From: Amaurobius ferox
Taxonomy: Eukaryota; Arthropoda; Arachnida; Araneae; Amaurobiidae
DNA: 64,000 nt
NCBI GenBank assembly: GCA_951213105.1
Contig: OX578153.1
Coordinates: forward strand, 58,662,520 to 58,726,519
Reading direction: 5' to 3'
Shown here: positions 47,280-59,470 of the stretch, in pieces
How the letters are laid out: every line of letters starts with the position of its first letter
Numbering within the stretch: the first letter of the stretch is position 1
Notes under the pieces: model-generated
What the model was told of the DNA's origin: nothing
Database searches by the model: none
What the model saw: the letters and a program-made list of their open reading frames with translations, nothing else
Position numbers and translations under genes: made by a program

Positions 47280-47420
47280 TCCGCCACATGACGTTGCCCC
47301 AGTGCACCAGTGGTGGCTGAACACACTGCGCCCAACAACCATGGCTGCAGGTGGGACTCGAACCCACAACCCAAGTGAGCACGAGGAAACGCTTACATTG
47401 ACCGCTCAACCACCGCGTCA
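47280..47420 (-). mobile_element. Second tRNA-like SINE family, fragment
   Basis: The minus strand gives TGACGCGGTGGTTGAGCGGT (A-box region) and GGGTTCGAGTCCCACCTGCA (B box GGTTCGAGTCC exact), then CATGGTTGTTGGGCGCAGTG. The tRNA-like head differs from the 11679 SINE, so it is another family. Neither acceptor stem closes, so not an active tRNA. Confidence 0.7.
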
Positions 47421-47994
47421 GCTGTTTTATCATTCTATTTTGTCACGTTTTTCTAGCAACCATATACGAGTAGTTTCCGATTGAGAGAAGAAGGAGACAA
47501 TTTTTAAATCTCTAACGGAGGTTGTTAAAGTACTGACATATATATATTATAATAAACCAAAATTGATTCATTCGAAATTATGAATTTTTTGTGCCGTTGC
47601 ATAAAGTAAATTTATTTCAAAAACGATAATTAACAAATTCAGCAATATATCTTAATCCGGGGGTGGGAGCGGGACACAATGATCTGTAAATAGCAACACA
47701 TTTTTCTTTTCTGTACTTAAAAAATACTGTAGCATTTTTAAAATGAAATATAGCAAACAACATGTTTCTTACTGTGATAAATTATAACAATTTTTATAGT
47801 GTACTATCTATGTTTTTGAAAGGAGAATACTTACTTTGTCCCTTTATCTCAGAAAGGATTTTGTTCTTCATTTGTCACGTTTGGAATGATATATCTAAAA
47901 TTCTTTGTAAGGTACGAACTTAAAATTTGGTTCAGAATTCCTCTGCTCCGCTTTCAATAAATAATTTCATGAAAATATTTTCTCAAAGTAAATA
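47421..47994. other. Unassigned AT-rich sequence
   Basis: No gene or repeat recognised. Confidence 0.3.
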
Positions 47995-49505
47995 TAACTT
48001 TTAAACAAGAAAGATCAATCATACATAAATCATTGAGTACGAAACACTTTCCAACTGAAATTCAATGTTATTTAAACATCTCTAAAATACAATACATTCA
48101 GCGGTGATATTTTTTTAATTATCATAGAACTACAATAATTTATGTTATTTGAAAACTTAAAGCTTCATCGAAAAACATGAAATTTATTCAAATGTTGTCA
48201 TAGAAATATAAATCATTTGCCTCTCTATGTAAAAGTAGTGAATATTTCATTCATACAATTTTATTCCGGACTCCAGAGTTAAATAATTTTGCTTGAAAAA
48301 TATTCAAAAATTCTTATGCAACTCATCTTACAATCACTTGTTTACATTCTACATCCATTAAAATTAGGCTTTTGTGGAAATGGTCAAATGATCTTTTAAA
48401 CTCAAAAATATTGTAATTGCGTTGGCGCAGAATATAGATGCACAGAAAATACGCAAAAATAAAGCGCTTTTAGGACTGGTGCAACACTAAATACAAATTT
48501 AAAAGTACTCGTTTCATCACTTTTTCACCGTTAAAGAATTAAATCCATTACATTATATAATGAATGTCATGTGTTGCCCACATCAGATTTTTTAAGTTAT
48601 AACAGTACCACAATCATTTATTTTACGTGGAAACTTAAGACCATGGAGGTAAAAGTACTTTCTAACTCCATGCTTAAAACTTCTTCGAAAAGAGCAATGC
48701 TATAAAATCGTCTGCTTCTGTATGTAAAATCAATGAATATTTTATTCATATCACCTTCCAGACTCCAGAGCTAAATAATTTTGCATTAAAAAAGTTCAGA
48801 AATTCTTACACAACTTATCTTACAGCTTGATTTGTGTACATTCTGCATACGTTGAAATTGGGTTTCGTTGTGGAAATAATCAAATAATCAGTTAAACTAA
48901 AAGATATTGCAATTGCGTTGGCGCAAAATATAGATGCACAGGAAATACGCAAAAAAAAACGGTTTTAGGACGGATGCAACATTAAATATAAATTTAAAAG
49001 AACTTTAAAAATCATAATTTTTACATTGAGAAAAAAGATGCATGCCATATATTATTTTGAAGTGGATCACGTGATCTCTTCATATAATATGGATGCACTT
49101 ATTATTTTTATTTTTATTTAAAAAACTACCGAACATATTTTGCTCAAGTTTTTTTTTTCATATATTTTATGGAATAATTTGAATATTTCCTAAAATTTTC
49201 AAAACAATTTGTTTAACTTCGCTTGTCAATTTTAACTTCGCTTAAAAAATGTTTGCAAAATTAGGTCCCATAGGGTACAGTCTATTTCACCTATTCAACC
49301 CGGGTTCAATCCAAAACTACTTGGGTGATATTATTCATTTACATTCCCATATGTCCCACAGACCGTCTGAACAACATACTTAAATTTCGTTTCGATAAAG
49401 CTATTTTTACGGCAGTTATCGTGCAAGCGGACAGACAGACAGACAGACAGTATGAACAAAGTCATAAACACTTTTCAACCATGTTATAAAAGGTTTTATA
49501 ATTAA
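47995..49505 (-). repeat. Dispersed family F, copy F3, internally duplicated
   Basis: Minus-strand order from the right: GGTTGAAAAGTGTTTATGAC, a CTGT run, ACGATAACTGCCGTAAAAAT, the GACGGTCTGTGGGACATATG block, then the common interior. The interior occurs twice: 48090-48500 and 48600-49010 align with each other (both contain TTGCGTTGGCGCA.AATATA and AGATGCACAG.AAATACGC). Between them (48552-48592) sits an E-type terminus, GTCATGTGTTGCCCACATCA. Confidence 0.8.
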
Positions 49506-49539
49506 TATTTTTGTGTGAATCACCTCTCTGCTTGGGGAA

Positions 49540-51690
49540 TCTATGGCGGAAAGAGCTTTGAGAAAAACATAAACACTGTGGAGGCTTATATCTCCGAACG
49601 TAATAGATAAAAATGTAAACAGTTTCTCTTGTTTTGGCAGAAATAGGGTACAGATTATGAATTTAAAAAAATAACTTCAATGGTTTAACATTCGATTGGT
49701 TTAATCGATTAGTTTAATATTCGATTAGTTTAATATATTCGATACTTTTATATATGTACTTTTAATATATATATAATACATTCGATTAGTTTAATATTCG
49801 ATTGCATTAACAGAAATGTTTTCATCTGCTCGCTCGATCCGTCGTTGTTTTCATAATACTCTCGATTTCGAGCGTTTGCATTCCAAGTTTCAGTTAATGC
49901 AATCATATATTCGAAGCCATACCCTGAAAAAAATTACTAGTTAGAATCATTCCCTCATTGCAAAGATGCCGTCTACTTAAAATGTCGAAACATACTAAAG
50001 ATGAATATGTCGCAATTAATTATTTTTCCATTATTTCTTTTTTCATTTAATCGTTTGCATTAACAGAAGTTTAATTTTCGTCTTCTTGCTCGGTCTTTGT
50101 CTAACTTGCTCCTCTTCTAGCTTACTCAATTTTGCGAATTCGCATTCTTAGTTTCCATTAATGCAATCTTTTATTCGAAGCGATACCTTGAAAAGAAATT
50201 ACAAGTTAGCATCTTTCTCTCACTGCCAGAATGTCGTCTACATAAAATTTAAAAACATTCTAAACAAGAAAGAGCCGGGATCAATTACCTTTCTATGGTC
50301 TTTTTTACCCTTTGTTCGATTGCCTTAACAGAATCTTGATTTTCGTCTTCTTGCTTGGTCTGTATCTAATTCGCTACTTTTCTAACTTACTCAAATTTGT
50401 GAATTCGCATTACAAGTTTCCGTTAATGCAATCGTTCATTCAAAGTCATACCCTGAAAAACAATGCAAGTTAGAATATTTCTCTCACTGCAAGGATGTCG
50501 TTTTCCTAAAATTTCGAAACATTCTGAACCTGAAAATGTCGCAATCAATTACCTTTTTATGGTCTATTTTCTTTTTTGTTGGATTGCATTAACAGAATCT
50601 TGATTTTCGTCTTCTTGCCCGGTCTTTGTCGAATTCGCTCCTTTACTAACTTCCTCCATTTTGCGGCGAATTCGCATTCCAAGTTTCCGTTAAGGCAATC
50701 ATTTATTCGAAGCCATATCCTGAAATAAAAATTGCAAGTTAGAATAATTTTCTCACTGCCACGATGTCGTCTGCCTAAAATTTCAAAACATTCAGAACCT
50801 GAAAATGTCGAAATCAAATACTTTTTCATGGTGGTTTTCACGGTTAATAGTTTAACATTTTGAACATTTTTACAAAACAACTTAATAAGTGGTATTTTCT
50901 TTTTTTTTCTTCTTTCTTATATTCACTCGAAATATCTTCAAAACCATAAAATATAGATATAAAAAGTAAGTGACAAAAATATGTATTAGAAAATCTAGTT
51001 TCAAGATCTATATTCATTTTTTTTTAAATGCATTTATAATTTTCAGTAATCCTCTTGTCAAATTATAAATTTTTTGTTCGACGTTTGTACTGCTTATAAT
51101 TCAAAAACTGAAAGTGCTTGCAGCTATGAACAATAAGCAAGAAGTTGTGGTTTTTTGAAAGCCCTGAAGATTCATATGATTGGATTTTGGATCGAGCTCA
51201 TATTTTGCGAAGTATAGTGTTTATAATTTCGATATTTCAGTATTTTATCCTGATTTTTATAATGGGTGGGAAAGCTGTAATATTTAAAATTTCACGAAAG
51301 TTGCAATTCAATGTGTTTACATATTCATTTGTAAAATATTAGTGCACAAGAACGAAATATTTGCTTTGTTTTAAAATCTTCAAAAGTTAAATGAACTTAG
51401 GGATACTAAAGCTGTTTATTAATTGATGAGATTTAAATAGAATAGAATAAAATATACGTATTCAAGTAATGTACAAGTACGTATTTTTCTGCAACCAGTT
51501 AAATATAGATTAACTTTAATCTAAAATATCGACAGGTATATTGTATATTAATTTATATACCGTTAACCAAGTTAGTAAAATAGTTTGATATTTTAACGTG
51601 AAATCTATGGTCTAAGTATCCAGATGAAGTAAACGTGCTATCTAACTATGAACAGTTTGTGAGTAACTTGCAGTACTTTGAAAACCTGAA
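49540..51690 (+). repeat. Dispersed family I, copy 2, carrying a satellite
   Basis: The left flank (49580-49680) and right part (50890-51690) match 12120-13040 in order. About 1.05 kb of tandem satellite (49804-50840) lies between them and is absent in copy 1. Confidence 0.75.
49804..50840 (+). repeat. Satellite, about 253-265 bp unit, four copies
   Basis: The phrase GCATTAACAGAA (or GCCTTAACAGAA) recurs at 49804, 50057, 50322 and 50586. Each unit then has TGATTTTCGTCTTCTTGC, GAATTCGCATTCCAAGTTTC, TTATTCGAAGCCATACCCTG, TCTCACTGC and GAT(G)TCG-TCT...CCTAAAATTTC in order. The first unit is the most divergent. A 107-codon frame over the last unit is incidental. Confidence 0.92.
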
Positions 51691-51957
51691 AGCAAAACAA
51701 ATGAGTCAGAAAAAGATCGAATAAACTTACTGAATTTTACCGGAATTTTAATTTACAAATTGTCATTCAACAATTATTGTATAAACCATTTCGGCTCCAT
51801 TAGACTTGAGCCACAGCCGATTTTTTAAATTCCAAATCAACATATAATCATTGGTATGCACGAAAGCGGAAAATTTATGCAAAATAAAACAATTGGTTCT
51901 GCAGTTATATCAAAAATAAAACAAGTTTAAAACTTTTAATTCCTTCTTTCTTTAGAC
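51691..51957. other. Unassigned sequence
   Basis: Nothing recognised. Confidence 0.3.
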
Positions 51958-52245
51958 TCAGACTATCTGACCTACCCGAAGGTGCAAGGTATATCTGTTT
52001 GTACAGAGCCACCCAGTTTAGGCCGGAACCCAGTGAGGACGACATCCACAGGGACCATAGCCTCCTTCCCCTCTAACCAACCTCTCGGAAGGGTTTTCAG
52101 ACCCACATATTTAACGTGCCCGTACTTCGCGTGAACACGTATCCGTACTCGGTGTGAACATGGTTACCGTTTGGACGAAGCCAGGACTCGAACTGAGGTC
52201 CTCGGAATATAATCCCCATGCCTTAACCACTTGATTGTCCCACCC
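51958..52245 (-). mobile_element. tRNA-derived SINE, older copy
   Basis: Same layout as 11679-11968 on the minus strand: a B-box region near 52190 (complement of AGGACTCGAAC), body with GTCCCTGTGGATG and CCTCACTGGGTTCCGG, and a degraded 3' hairpin region (CAGACTATCTGACCTACCCG). A short GTCCGTACTC/GTGTGAACA duplication lies in the body near 52130-52160. Confidence 0.8.
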
Positions 52246-52839
52246 CTAAATTTTCCAATTAAGAAGAGAAGAATTTTTGGTATGTAAAGTAATCTTTACA
52301 GAGACCATTCCATGATAAATATTTATAATAATACGGCCATAAATAAAAACAGACTCTATCCCGTCAACCATAATTTCAATCAGCCAGCATTCAACCAACT
52401 AACAAACACATTTCATGCCAAGCATTATGTTTGTCCGCTGCAGTTCGCCGTAAAATCAAAACACTGATACACCTCAAAACAGGAAAAAGACAAAAAAAAA
52501 ACAGATGAAATACGGGAAATTAATTCAGTTCATTTTATATTCAAATACCCATAGATAAAATGGTCCAAAGAAAATGTGGAACGACAAATAGCGTTGTCAC
52601 GTATATTTTCTAACCGGGCGTAGAAAGTTTTATGACCCTTATTCTTGGTCCTTATCAGGACGGAGAGGGAGGATAGAAAGTTTGGCGCTATATCTTGGCG
52701 CCGTACAAAGAAATTTATTTTTTACTGTCCCTGCAATACAGGCTAATGTATTGGAATCGTGTAGAAAATCGGATCTCTATATTTCGACTGATTTCCGCGT
52801 ACCGGGCACTCTAGAATACGAAAAACCTATTTTAGATTA
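52246..52839. other. Unassigned sequence
   Basis: No gene or repeat recognised. Confidence 0.3.
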
Positions 52840-52980
52840 ACATGCATATGTCTGTCTGTCTCAGTGTGTGTATCTACTCTATGAAAAGCTATTTGACGAA
52901 ATTTTATAGAATTTGGTAAATAAGTCACTTGTGGGTTATCCTGGTGCTGATTCGATTTCGATACGATATCAGAATAGAAC
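52840..52980 (+). repeat. CTGT-box fragment of the E/F/G layout
   Basis: TGTCTGTCTGTCTCAGTGTG followed by GACGAAATTTTATAGAATTT then GGTAAA. Same order as in the other families, but the upstream hairpin was not found. Confidence 0.45.
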
Positions 52981-52999
52981 CTGTCTGGTTTTATTACTC

Positions 53000-53120
53000 T
53001 CCTTATATACATAATGTATAAGAAAAGTATTGTGACGGGGTCGAAAATTCGAATTCGAGTTTTCGACGGGAGAGCACGTTTCAAGTATCCCTGATCATGA
53101 ATCAAACATTTTTGTGGTGA

Positions 53121-53168
<48 letters not shown>

Positions 53169-53660
53169 TATGTGTGTGTGTCAGTGAGTCTGTGGAGACG
53201 ATATCTCACGAACGAATGGAGCGATTCGAATGAAATTTGGTACAAAAATCACAATCCGTGAATACTGAAAGCATATTGTTTATATACGCAATCGAATGTT
53301 CAGAACCCTCCTGAATTTTCGAGTGAAATTTTGAAAAAATCATCAAAAAATCAAAACCTTTAATAAAGTTACGTAAATAGACACTTCTTATGTAATTTTT
53401 CCTTAGAAAACGATTGACATAAACTTTAGAAGGCTAGCATGGACCGTTCTCGAGATATTGCACATTTTTCAAATAAATTTATAAAATAATCCCATAAATT
53501 AAAAAATATATATATTAACTGTTGAGAAACATGTTCACTTTTCATATGTATTATCAAGCGATAAATTTGGTAACATCATTCTAGTGGATCTACCTCGTTC
53601 CATTCATAAGAAATTATACTTTGAGTAATACATTTGTATTTGAGCGTGAAAATGTGTAAA
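53000..53660 (+). repeat. Dispersed family E, copy E3 (3' truncated)
   Basis: Palindrome CTCCTTATATACATAATGTA then TAAGAAAAGT, GTGACGGGGTCGAAAATTCG, a ~40 bp TG run (53120-53163), the GATATCTCACGAACGAATGG box, and interior matching E2. The GCCAAATT module and the CCCACATCAGA terminus are missing. Confidence 0.83.
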
Positions 53661-55546
53661 AATATTAAAATAATGGATCGATTTCGAAATGTACTGCTGA
53701 GTTCTCTTCTTTCTCATAGTAGTCACTCATTCAATTACAGTAAGCATTTTTTAAACAATTTTTAATATTATATAAAATAAATTATTTTTAATGGTGCTTA
53801 ATTGCAAGCATTTTTTTAATTTATTTTTGTCATATGATATGTTTATATAGTTAATAAATTATTTGTATTCATATAATAAACTAGTAATTTATTTTTATAC
53901 ATATAATAAACTAGTGATTTATGTTTTACTTTCGTTATTTTTTAAAATGATAGAATGTTTCCCTTGAATTATCTTATCAGTAGGTATTGAATACAATGTA
54001 ATATTTAATGTATTTTTCAATTATAATCAGTTTTTATTTTTAGAATATTATATTTTATAATACACTTTTCATACCTATAATAAACAGTAAATTATTTATC
54101 ATTCAGAAAAGATTTAACAATTTTAATTTATTTCTCAAGCCTTTTGCACGCCTTTTCGCGCTTTCATGCAATGCTTTAAAATTAAAATTTTGAAAGTAAA
54201 AAAACATTATTATAGATAAAATAGAATTTTTTTATAAGTTTTCAAAAACAAGCGTAGTTAAGGAACATAATAAATTGCATCTGCTAACTACAGAATGCAG
54301 ATATAAGAAATTGTTATGCATAGAATTTTTTATATATTTCTAGATTTAAACCTGTTTTTAGCCCTGTTATATAATATATGTTTGACTGTAGCAGTAATAT
54401 AAGAATAAATATTTTTAAAAGTCACTGAACATATTACTCCAGCGGAAATGTAATATAGAAAATAATTTCTAAATTTTCGAGAAAATCCACATCTTTAATT
54501 TTGATAAATAAATCGGAAAAGTATGAAATGTGACCTTATTTGAAAGTAGAATGGCGCCTCATCTACCACCAATATATAAATTTCTTTTTGATTATAGTAA
54601 ACCTCGCAATAAATAAATAGTATCGAACCGCATCTCCATCCCGCTCTCCCGTTTTCCCCATTTAAGGCACCGGATTTAAAAGGAAAAGGCTTTGATACCC
54701 ATCGCCTAAGTAACTTCGACCGAATTAAGGCTTCTCGGGAAATGGCGGAAAGTCATAAAACTCAGATTTTGTATACAGATAGAGGTCCGCTGAAGATAGT
54801 GGACAACATTTTTACTCCTATTAGTTTCGCTGCGCAGCAAAAGGAATATTTTTTTAATTCCTATAAAATTTGTCTTTGTATGAATTATTTATTACTACAC
54901 TTGAATACATACACGATAAATATTCTGGCACAACTTTCCGTTCCTTTCCTCTTTCCTTTCATACTCTTTTAATGTATGTCCATAACCTTGAAATTAGAAA
55001 GGACATACATTTTTTATTTGGTTTGTCCGTCTGTCGACGTGTAACACAACAAAAACGAACCAGGTTGAATTTTACAAATTTTAATATATAGCACCTAGGG
55101 ACAATTTTGTACAGTCTTATGCAAATGCAACATTTAGTTTGGGCCAAAATTGAACATTTGTCATCTTTTTCACATGAAATGTTATTTTAGGAACTCTGCA
55201 GTGTTCTGCCCGCCATGTCGCCATGCCTGAATCCGTAGTTAATAATTTATATATTATACTTAATAAACCCCGACTTCTAAGAGTCTGTATCTCAGCCTCT
55301 AAGAAAGTTAAATAATTGATTCTTCTTTCTCTGAAAAGTCGTCTCAAAGCTGAGATTAACAAACAAAAAAATTACATTTGGTGCGGAAGCTCCCGAGTAT
55401 AAAACCTTAAAATGACATTTTTTACGACTATAATTCCGACCTTTAATTCTTCAGTGTTAACTGCCAACATCTTTAATTACTGGACCAATTTTAATGAACA
55501 ATGTCTCTCATTTTATGTGTTCTTGTGAGAGGTACATATTATTTTT
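53661..55546. other. Unassigned AT-rich sequence
   Basis: Short local duplications near 53850-53920 (CATATAATAAACTAGT). At 55016-55100 there is a GTCCGTCTGTCGACGTGTAA segment of the CTGT-box type. No gene recognised. Frames at 54742-55362 lack domains. Confidence 0.35.
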
Positions 55547-57505
55547 AACACTTTACAACAAAGTTGAAAAGTGTTTATGACTCTGTTCATTCTGTCTGTC
55601 TGTCTGTCCGTTATCAACACTTTACAACAAAGTTGAAAAGTGTTTATGACTTTGTTCATTCTGTCTGTCTGTCTGTCTGTCCGTTAGCACGATAATTGCC
55701 GTAAAAATGACTTTATCAAAATGAAATTTTAGTATGTTGTTCAGACGGTCTGTGGGACCTATGAGAATATAAATAAATAATATCACCCAATTAGTTTTTT
55801 TTTTTAACCCGGATTGAAAAAATGAAATACATTGAACCCCATGGGACCTAATTTTTCAAACATTTTTTAAGCAAATTTAAAATTCACAAATAACTTCGAA
55901 ATTTTTAGGAAATATTCACATTATCCCATAAAATATATAAAAAAAAATTCAGTAAAATATATTAAGTAGTTTTTTAATTAAAAATTATTTAATATAGGGA
56001 AATAAACAAATTCAATTAAATTATGACTTTTGGGATATCCTCCAGAAAGAAAAAAGAGATATATTATATAATAAATATCTTTCCAAACGTTTCATCATTT
56101 TGCGTATGAGAGAGGCTTCACATTCTAAAATAAATTTGGTAGATAATAATTTTTCAAATTTTTTTTTAATTTTATATAACTCCTCGTGATATATTTACTT
56201 GATGGCATTTTTAATGCACTTTCCTAAGTCCTAGAGAGTTAAAATTTGGTACACAGCTTAAATTTGTTGGATCTTTAAATATAGATCATACATTTTTTTC
56301 GAAATGGCCTGAAATAATCCCCGTTCATTTCTATAAATCATTGTTGTAATATTGTTAAAAGTTCTGATGTGGGCAGCACATGTCTTTCCCTGCAGACTCA
56401 TATTCACGTTCTCTTTATTTCTTCAATAAAAATTTGAATTAATCTGCACAAAATGACAGCCATAAGTATTTTAAATGATATTGAATTTGCACGTTAAACT
56501 TAGATTTGGTTCTCATTTGATAACTGGACTTATTGTCAAAGGTGGCGTACTTCTATAAATCATTGTTGTAATATTGTTAAAAATTCTGATGTGGGCAGCA
56601 CATGTCTTTCCCTGCAGACTCATATCACGTGACCCACTTCAAAATGAAATATGGCATCCATCTTGTCCCAAAATCGTGATTTTTAAAGTTCTTTTTAATT
56701 TCTATTCAGTGTTGTATCCGTCCTAAAACCGCTTTATTTTTGCTTAAATTCTGTGCATCTACATACTGAAACAACGCAATTACAATATATTTGAGTTTAA
56801 ATCATCATCCAAATTTGATTATTTCTACAACGAAGCCTATTTTTCACTTATGTGAAATGTAAACAACAAAATATGTAGAATGAGTTGTATAAGAATTGCT
56901 GTATTTCTTTAACGCAAAATTATTTAGCTCATGGAGTTTGCATAGCTAATATGAATGAAATATTCATTGATTTTACAGAGAAAAGGACGATTTTTTTCGA
57001 TGAAGTTTTAAGTATAGAGTTTAATTACTTGTAGCTCGATGGTCTTAATTTTTAAATAAAATAAATTATTATAGTATTGTGATGAATGAAATGAATGGGA
57101 ATATTTTATGAATAAAATGCTGCTTTTATAGAGAGATCCAGGCGTGTTATTTTTTCTATGACGTCATTTGAATTAATTTCAGTTCTTTTCGATGAAGTTT
57201 TCAAATATAATAAATTATCGTAATATTATGATAATTTTAAAAGTATTACCGAGGAATGTATTGCATTTTAGAGATGTTTAAACCAGGCAATTTATATTTC
57301 AATGCCGTTATTTGAATGAAATTCATTTTTTTCGATGAAGGTTTATGTTTTCAAATATAATAAATTAATATAGTATTGTGATAAGTTTTAAAATATTACC
57401 GAGGAATGTATTGCATTTTAGAGATGTTTAAATAAAATTGCATTAAAGTTGGAAAGTGTTTTATAATCAATGCTTTAAGCATGATTGATCTTTCTTGTTT
57501 AAACT
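55547..57505 (+). repeat. Dispersed family F, copy F2, with duplicated 5' hairpin and an insertion
   Basis: The 5' hairpin-plus-CTGT segment is present twice in tandem (55547-55611 and 55616-55690). The F sequence then follows F1 until about 55990, is interrupted to about 56625, and resumes with ATCACGTGACCCACTTCAAA (compare F1 at 42291). Ends with AATCAATGCTTTAAGCATGA before TTGATCTTTCTTGTTTA. Confidence 0.85.
56330..56627 (-). repeat. E-type terminus present twice, within F2
   Basis: About 75 bp (56330-56403 and 56553-56627) are direct repeats: CTATAAATCATTGTTGTAAT, then TTCTGATGTGGGCAGCACAT and GTCTTTCCCTGCAGACTCAT. The sequence between them matches the interior of E5 at 44430-44580. Confidence 0.8.
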
Positions 57506-59284
57506 TAAAGATACATATCATTTAGAATTTTAAAACTTGAAAAAACACAAATAAATGGTGCTCAGCTGTAAAGTATAATATTCAATACCTACTATAATTT
57601 TGCTGCATAATTACGTTGATCTTTTGAAAATATTTTTTTTATCATGGATCGTAATTAAGTCCGCATATGCAGTAGGAAAGATTTGTGCTTTGAAATTCAT
57701 TCGAACCAGATTTTGGAAATTTCCAAAAAAAAAAAAAGCGATAAATCAGTCTCAAAATGAGGCTAAAAATTTCGAGCGTAACAAGATCACATTTTCAAGT
57801 TAGTAGTGGTCGTAATAATTAGTTTAGTTTCAAGTCATAAAATTAGAGGGAGAAATACCAAATTTATAGGCTATGTTTATTTTCGATTGTAATTTTTATT
57901 TTTCGTTCTTATTTGAAGCCTATATAGCCAGAGCCGATTTTCAGCATAACCAAAGCAGACAAATGCTAGCATTCGTCTGCGTTCATTGCATGTTATAAGA
58001 AAAGTCATGTGCTGCCCACATCAGATTTTTGAGAATGCTATCAATATCGATAATTGTTAATATAGAGTTGCATAAAATATAAGTTAATTTGGTACGCAAC
58101 AGTTTTACATGTTGTCATCCGGTAAAGAGCCAAATGTACAATTTAACATTACAGACTGTGTGCCGTAGGTCTCTTCATAATTTTTTCACCATTAAGGAAG
58201 AAAATTCTTCGCCTTATATAAGGAAAGTCATATGCTGTCCACAGATTTTTTATGAAGATACGCGTTTCTGCATATGTAGCCCGCGAGCCATTAACTAACT
58301 CAAATGTGGCCGTTGTTCAACAAAGGTAAAAGACCACTAATTTAGGATTGGCCATATGCTGCTCAAATCAGATTTATTTCTAAATGTTTAAAGTTTGAGA
58401 ACCATATGACAGAGTTTAGAGTCTGATAAATTTTGGGGCCCATGGTCCCGGCCAAACGTAATCAGGAAGTGGGTAAAACAGACTATGTTTAGTATTATCT
58501 CCAAGAAGCCATATAAAATTGACATATACCTACTTTTATCATTCGAACTGCGGTGTAACAAATCGATCCGATGCAATATATTAAAGCGATAAGATAAGCA
58601 AATTTTAATCAACCCACCTCCGTATGCTGTAATATGTCGCTTGCAAAGAGAAAGTTGGAATTTTAATCTCTTTAATGCACAGCCGGATTTGATCAGCCTA
58701 AGACTGAGAATATTACCTTGAAAAGATACAGTTTTGAAATGGCAAAATCTAAAATCCCGCGCAAATTTTGAAAACTAATTCCTACTTTAGGTATTAAAGG
58801 ATGGAATTATTTTGATACGTGATTTTTACTCTTAATCATGTTTAAATCTCGAATTATTCGCGAATTTTGAGATTTTTATATCAATAATTCTCATAGAAAG
58901 CAATGAAAATTCCCGTAGCAATGAGGGGCAGTACATAGTAAATAAAGAAGATGATAATTTGAACTACTCTATGAAATGTTAAAGGTATCAAAATAGTTTA
59001 TATCTGTAAAATGATGAACATCGCGAAGGAATTCGTAAGTCACTTTATTCCGCCACCTTCCGTATATATTTGTTTTCGAGTGAAACGTTTCACCCTTTTC
59101 TGCGTTGCCAGATTCTGTCTCGCAATTTAAACCAGAAACAGAAAACCATGGGGTTCTTGCATTGCGATTACATCATTGTCAGTAACAATATCTTACATAA
59201 TAAAGGAATATGTATCTGTGTAGGGAGTCTGTGTTGCCTGTAGCGTAGCGAAAAATTGAAGTTTGGGACAGCCGAAAAAATTCG
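57506..59284. other. Mostly unassigned; three isolated E-type termini
   Basis: GTCATGTGCTGCCCACATCA at 57995-58025, GTCATATGCTGTCCACAGAT at 58227-58247 and GCCATATGCTGCTCAAATCA at 58350-58370 resemble the 3' end of family E. Otherwise no gene or repeat recognised. Confidence 0.45.
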
Positions 59285-59470
59285 GTACAGGAGTAACTGA
59301 ACTTCGGGGACTATACGGCTTAGAGATTTTTTATTTTATGAATTAGTTTTTTAGTTATTTTATACTAAACACGATTTCGAACGATTTTCACACAAATCGG
59401 TTCCTTAGCGATTGAAAATACTATCACAGATATTTTCCTGTTGACGTCACCGGAAAGACAAAAAAACATT
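59285..59470 (-). repeat. Dispersed repeat family L, copy 2 (inverted)
   Basis: The reverse complement carries AAAATAACTAAAAAACTAAT and CCGATTTGTGTGAAAATCG, matching 33640-33850. Confidence 0.65.

Noticed and set aside
47280..47420. Considered as a functional tRNA gene on the minus strand
   Set aside because: B box is exact but no acceptor stem pairs across it, and the tail is SINE-like.
50557..50880. 107-codon minus frame
   Set aside because: Falls over the last satellite unit, and the other units do not keep the frame.
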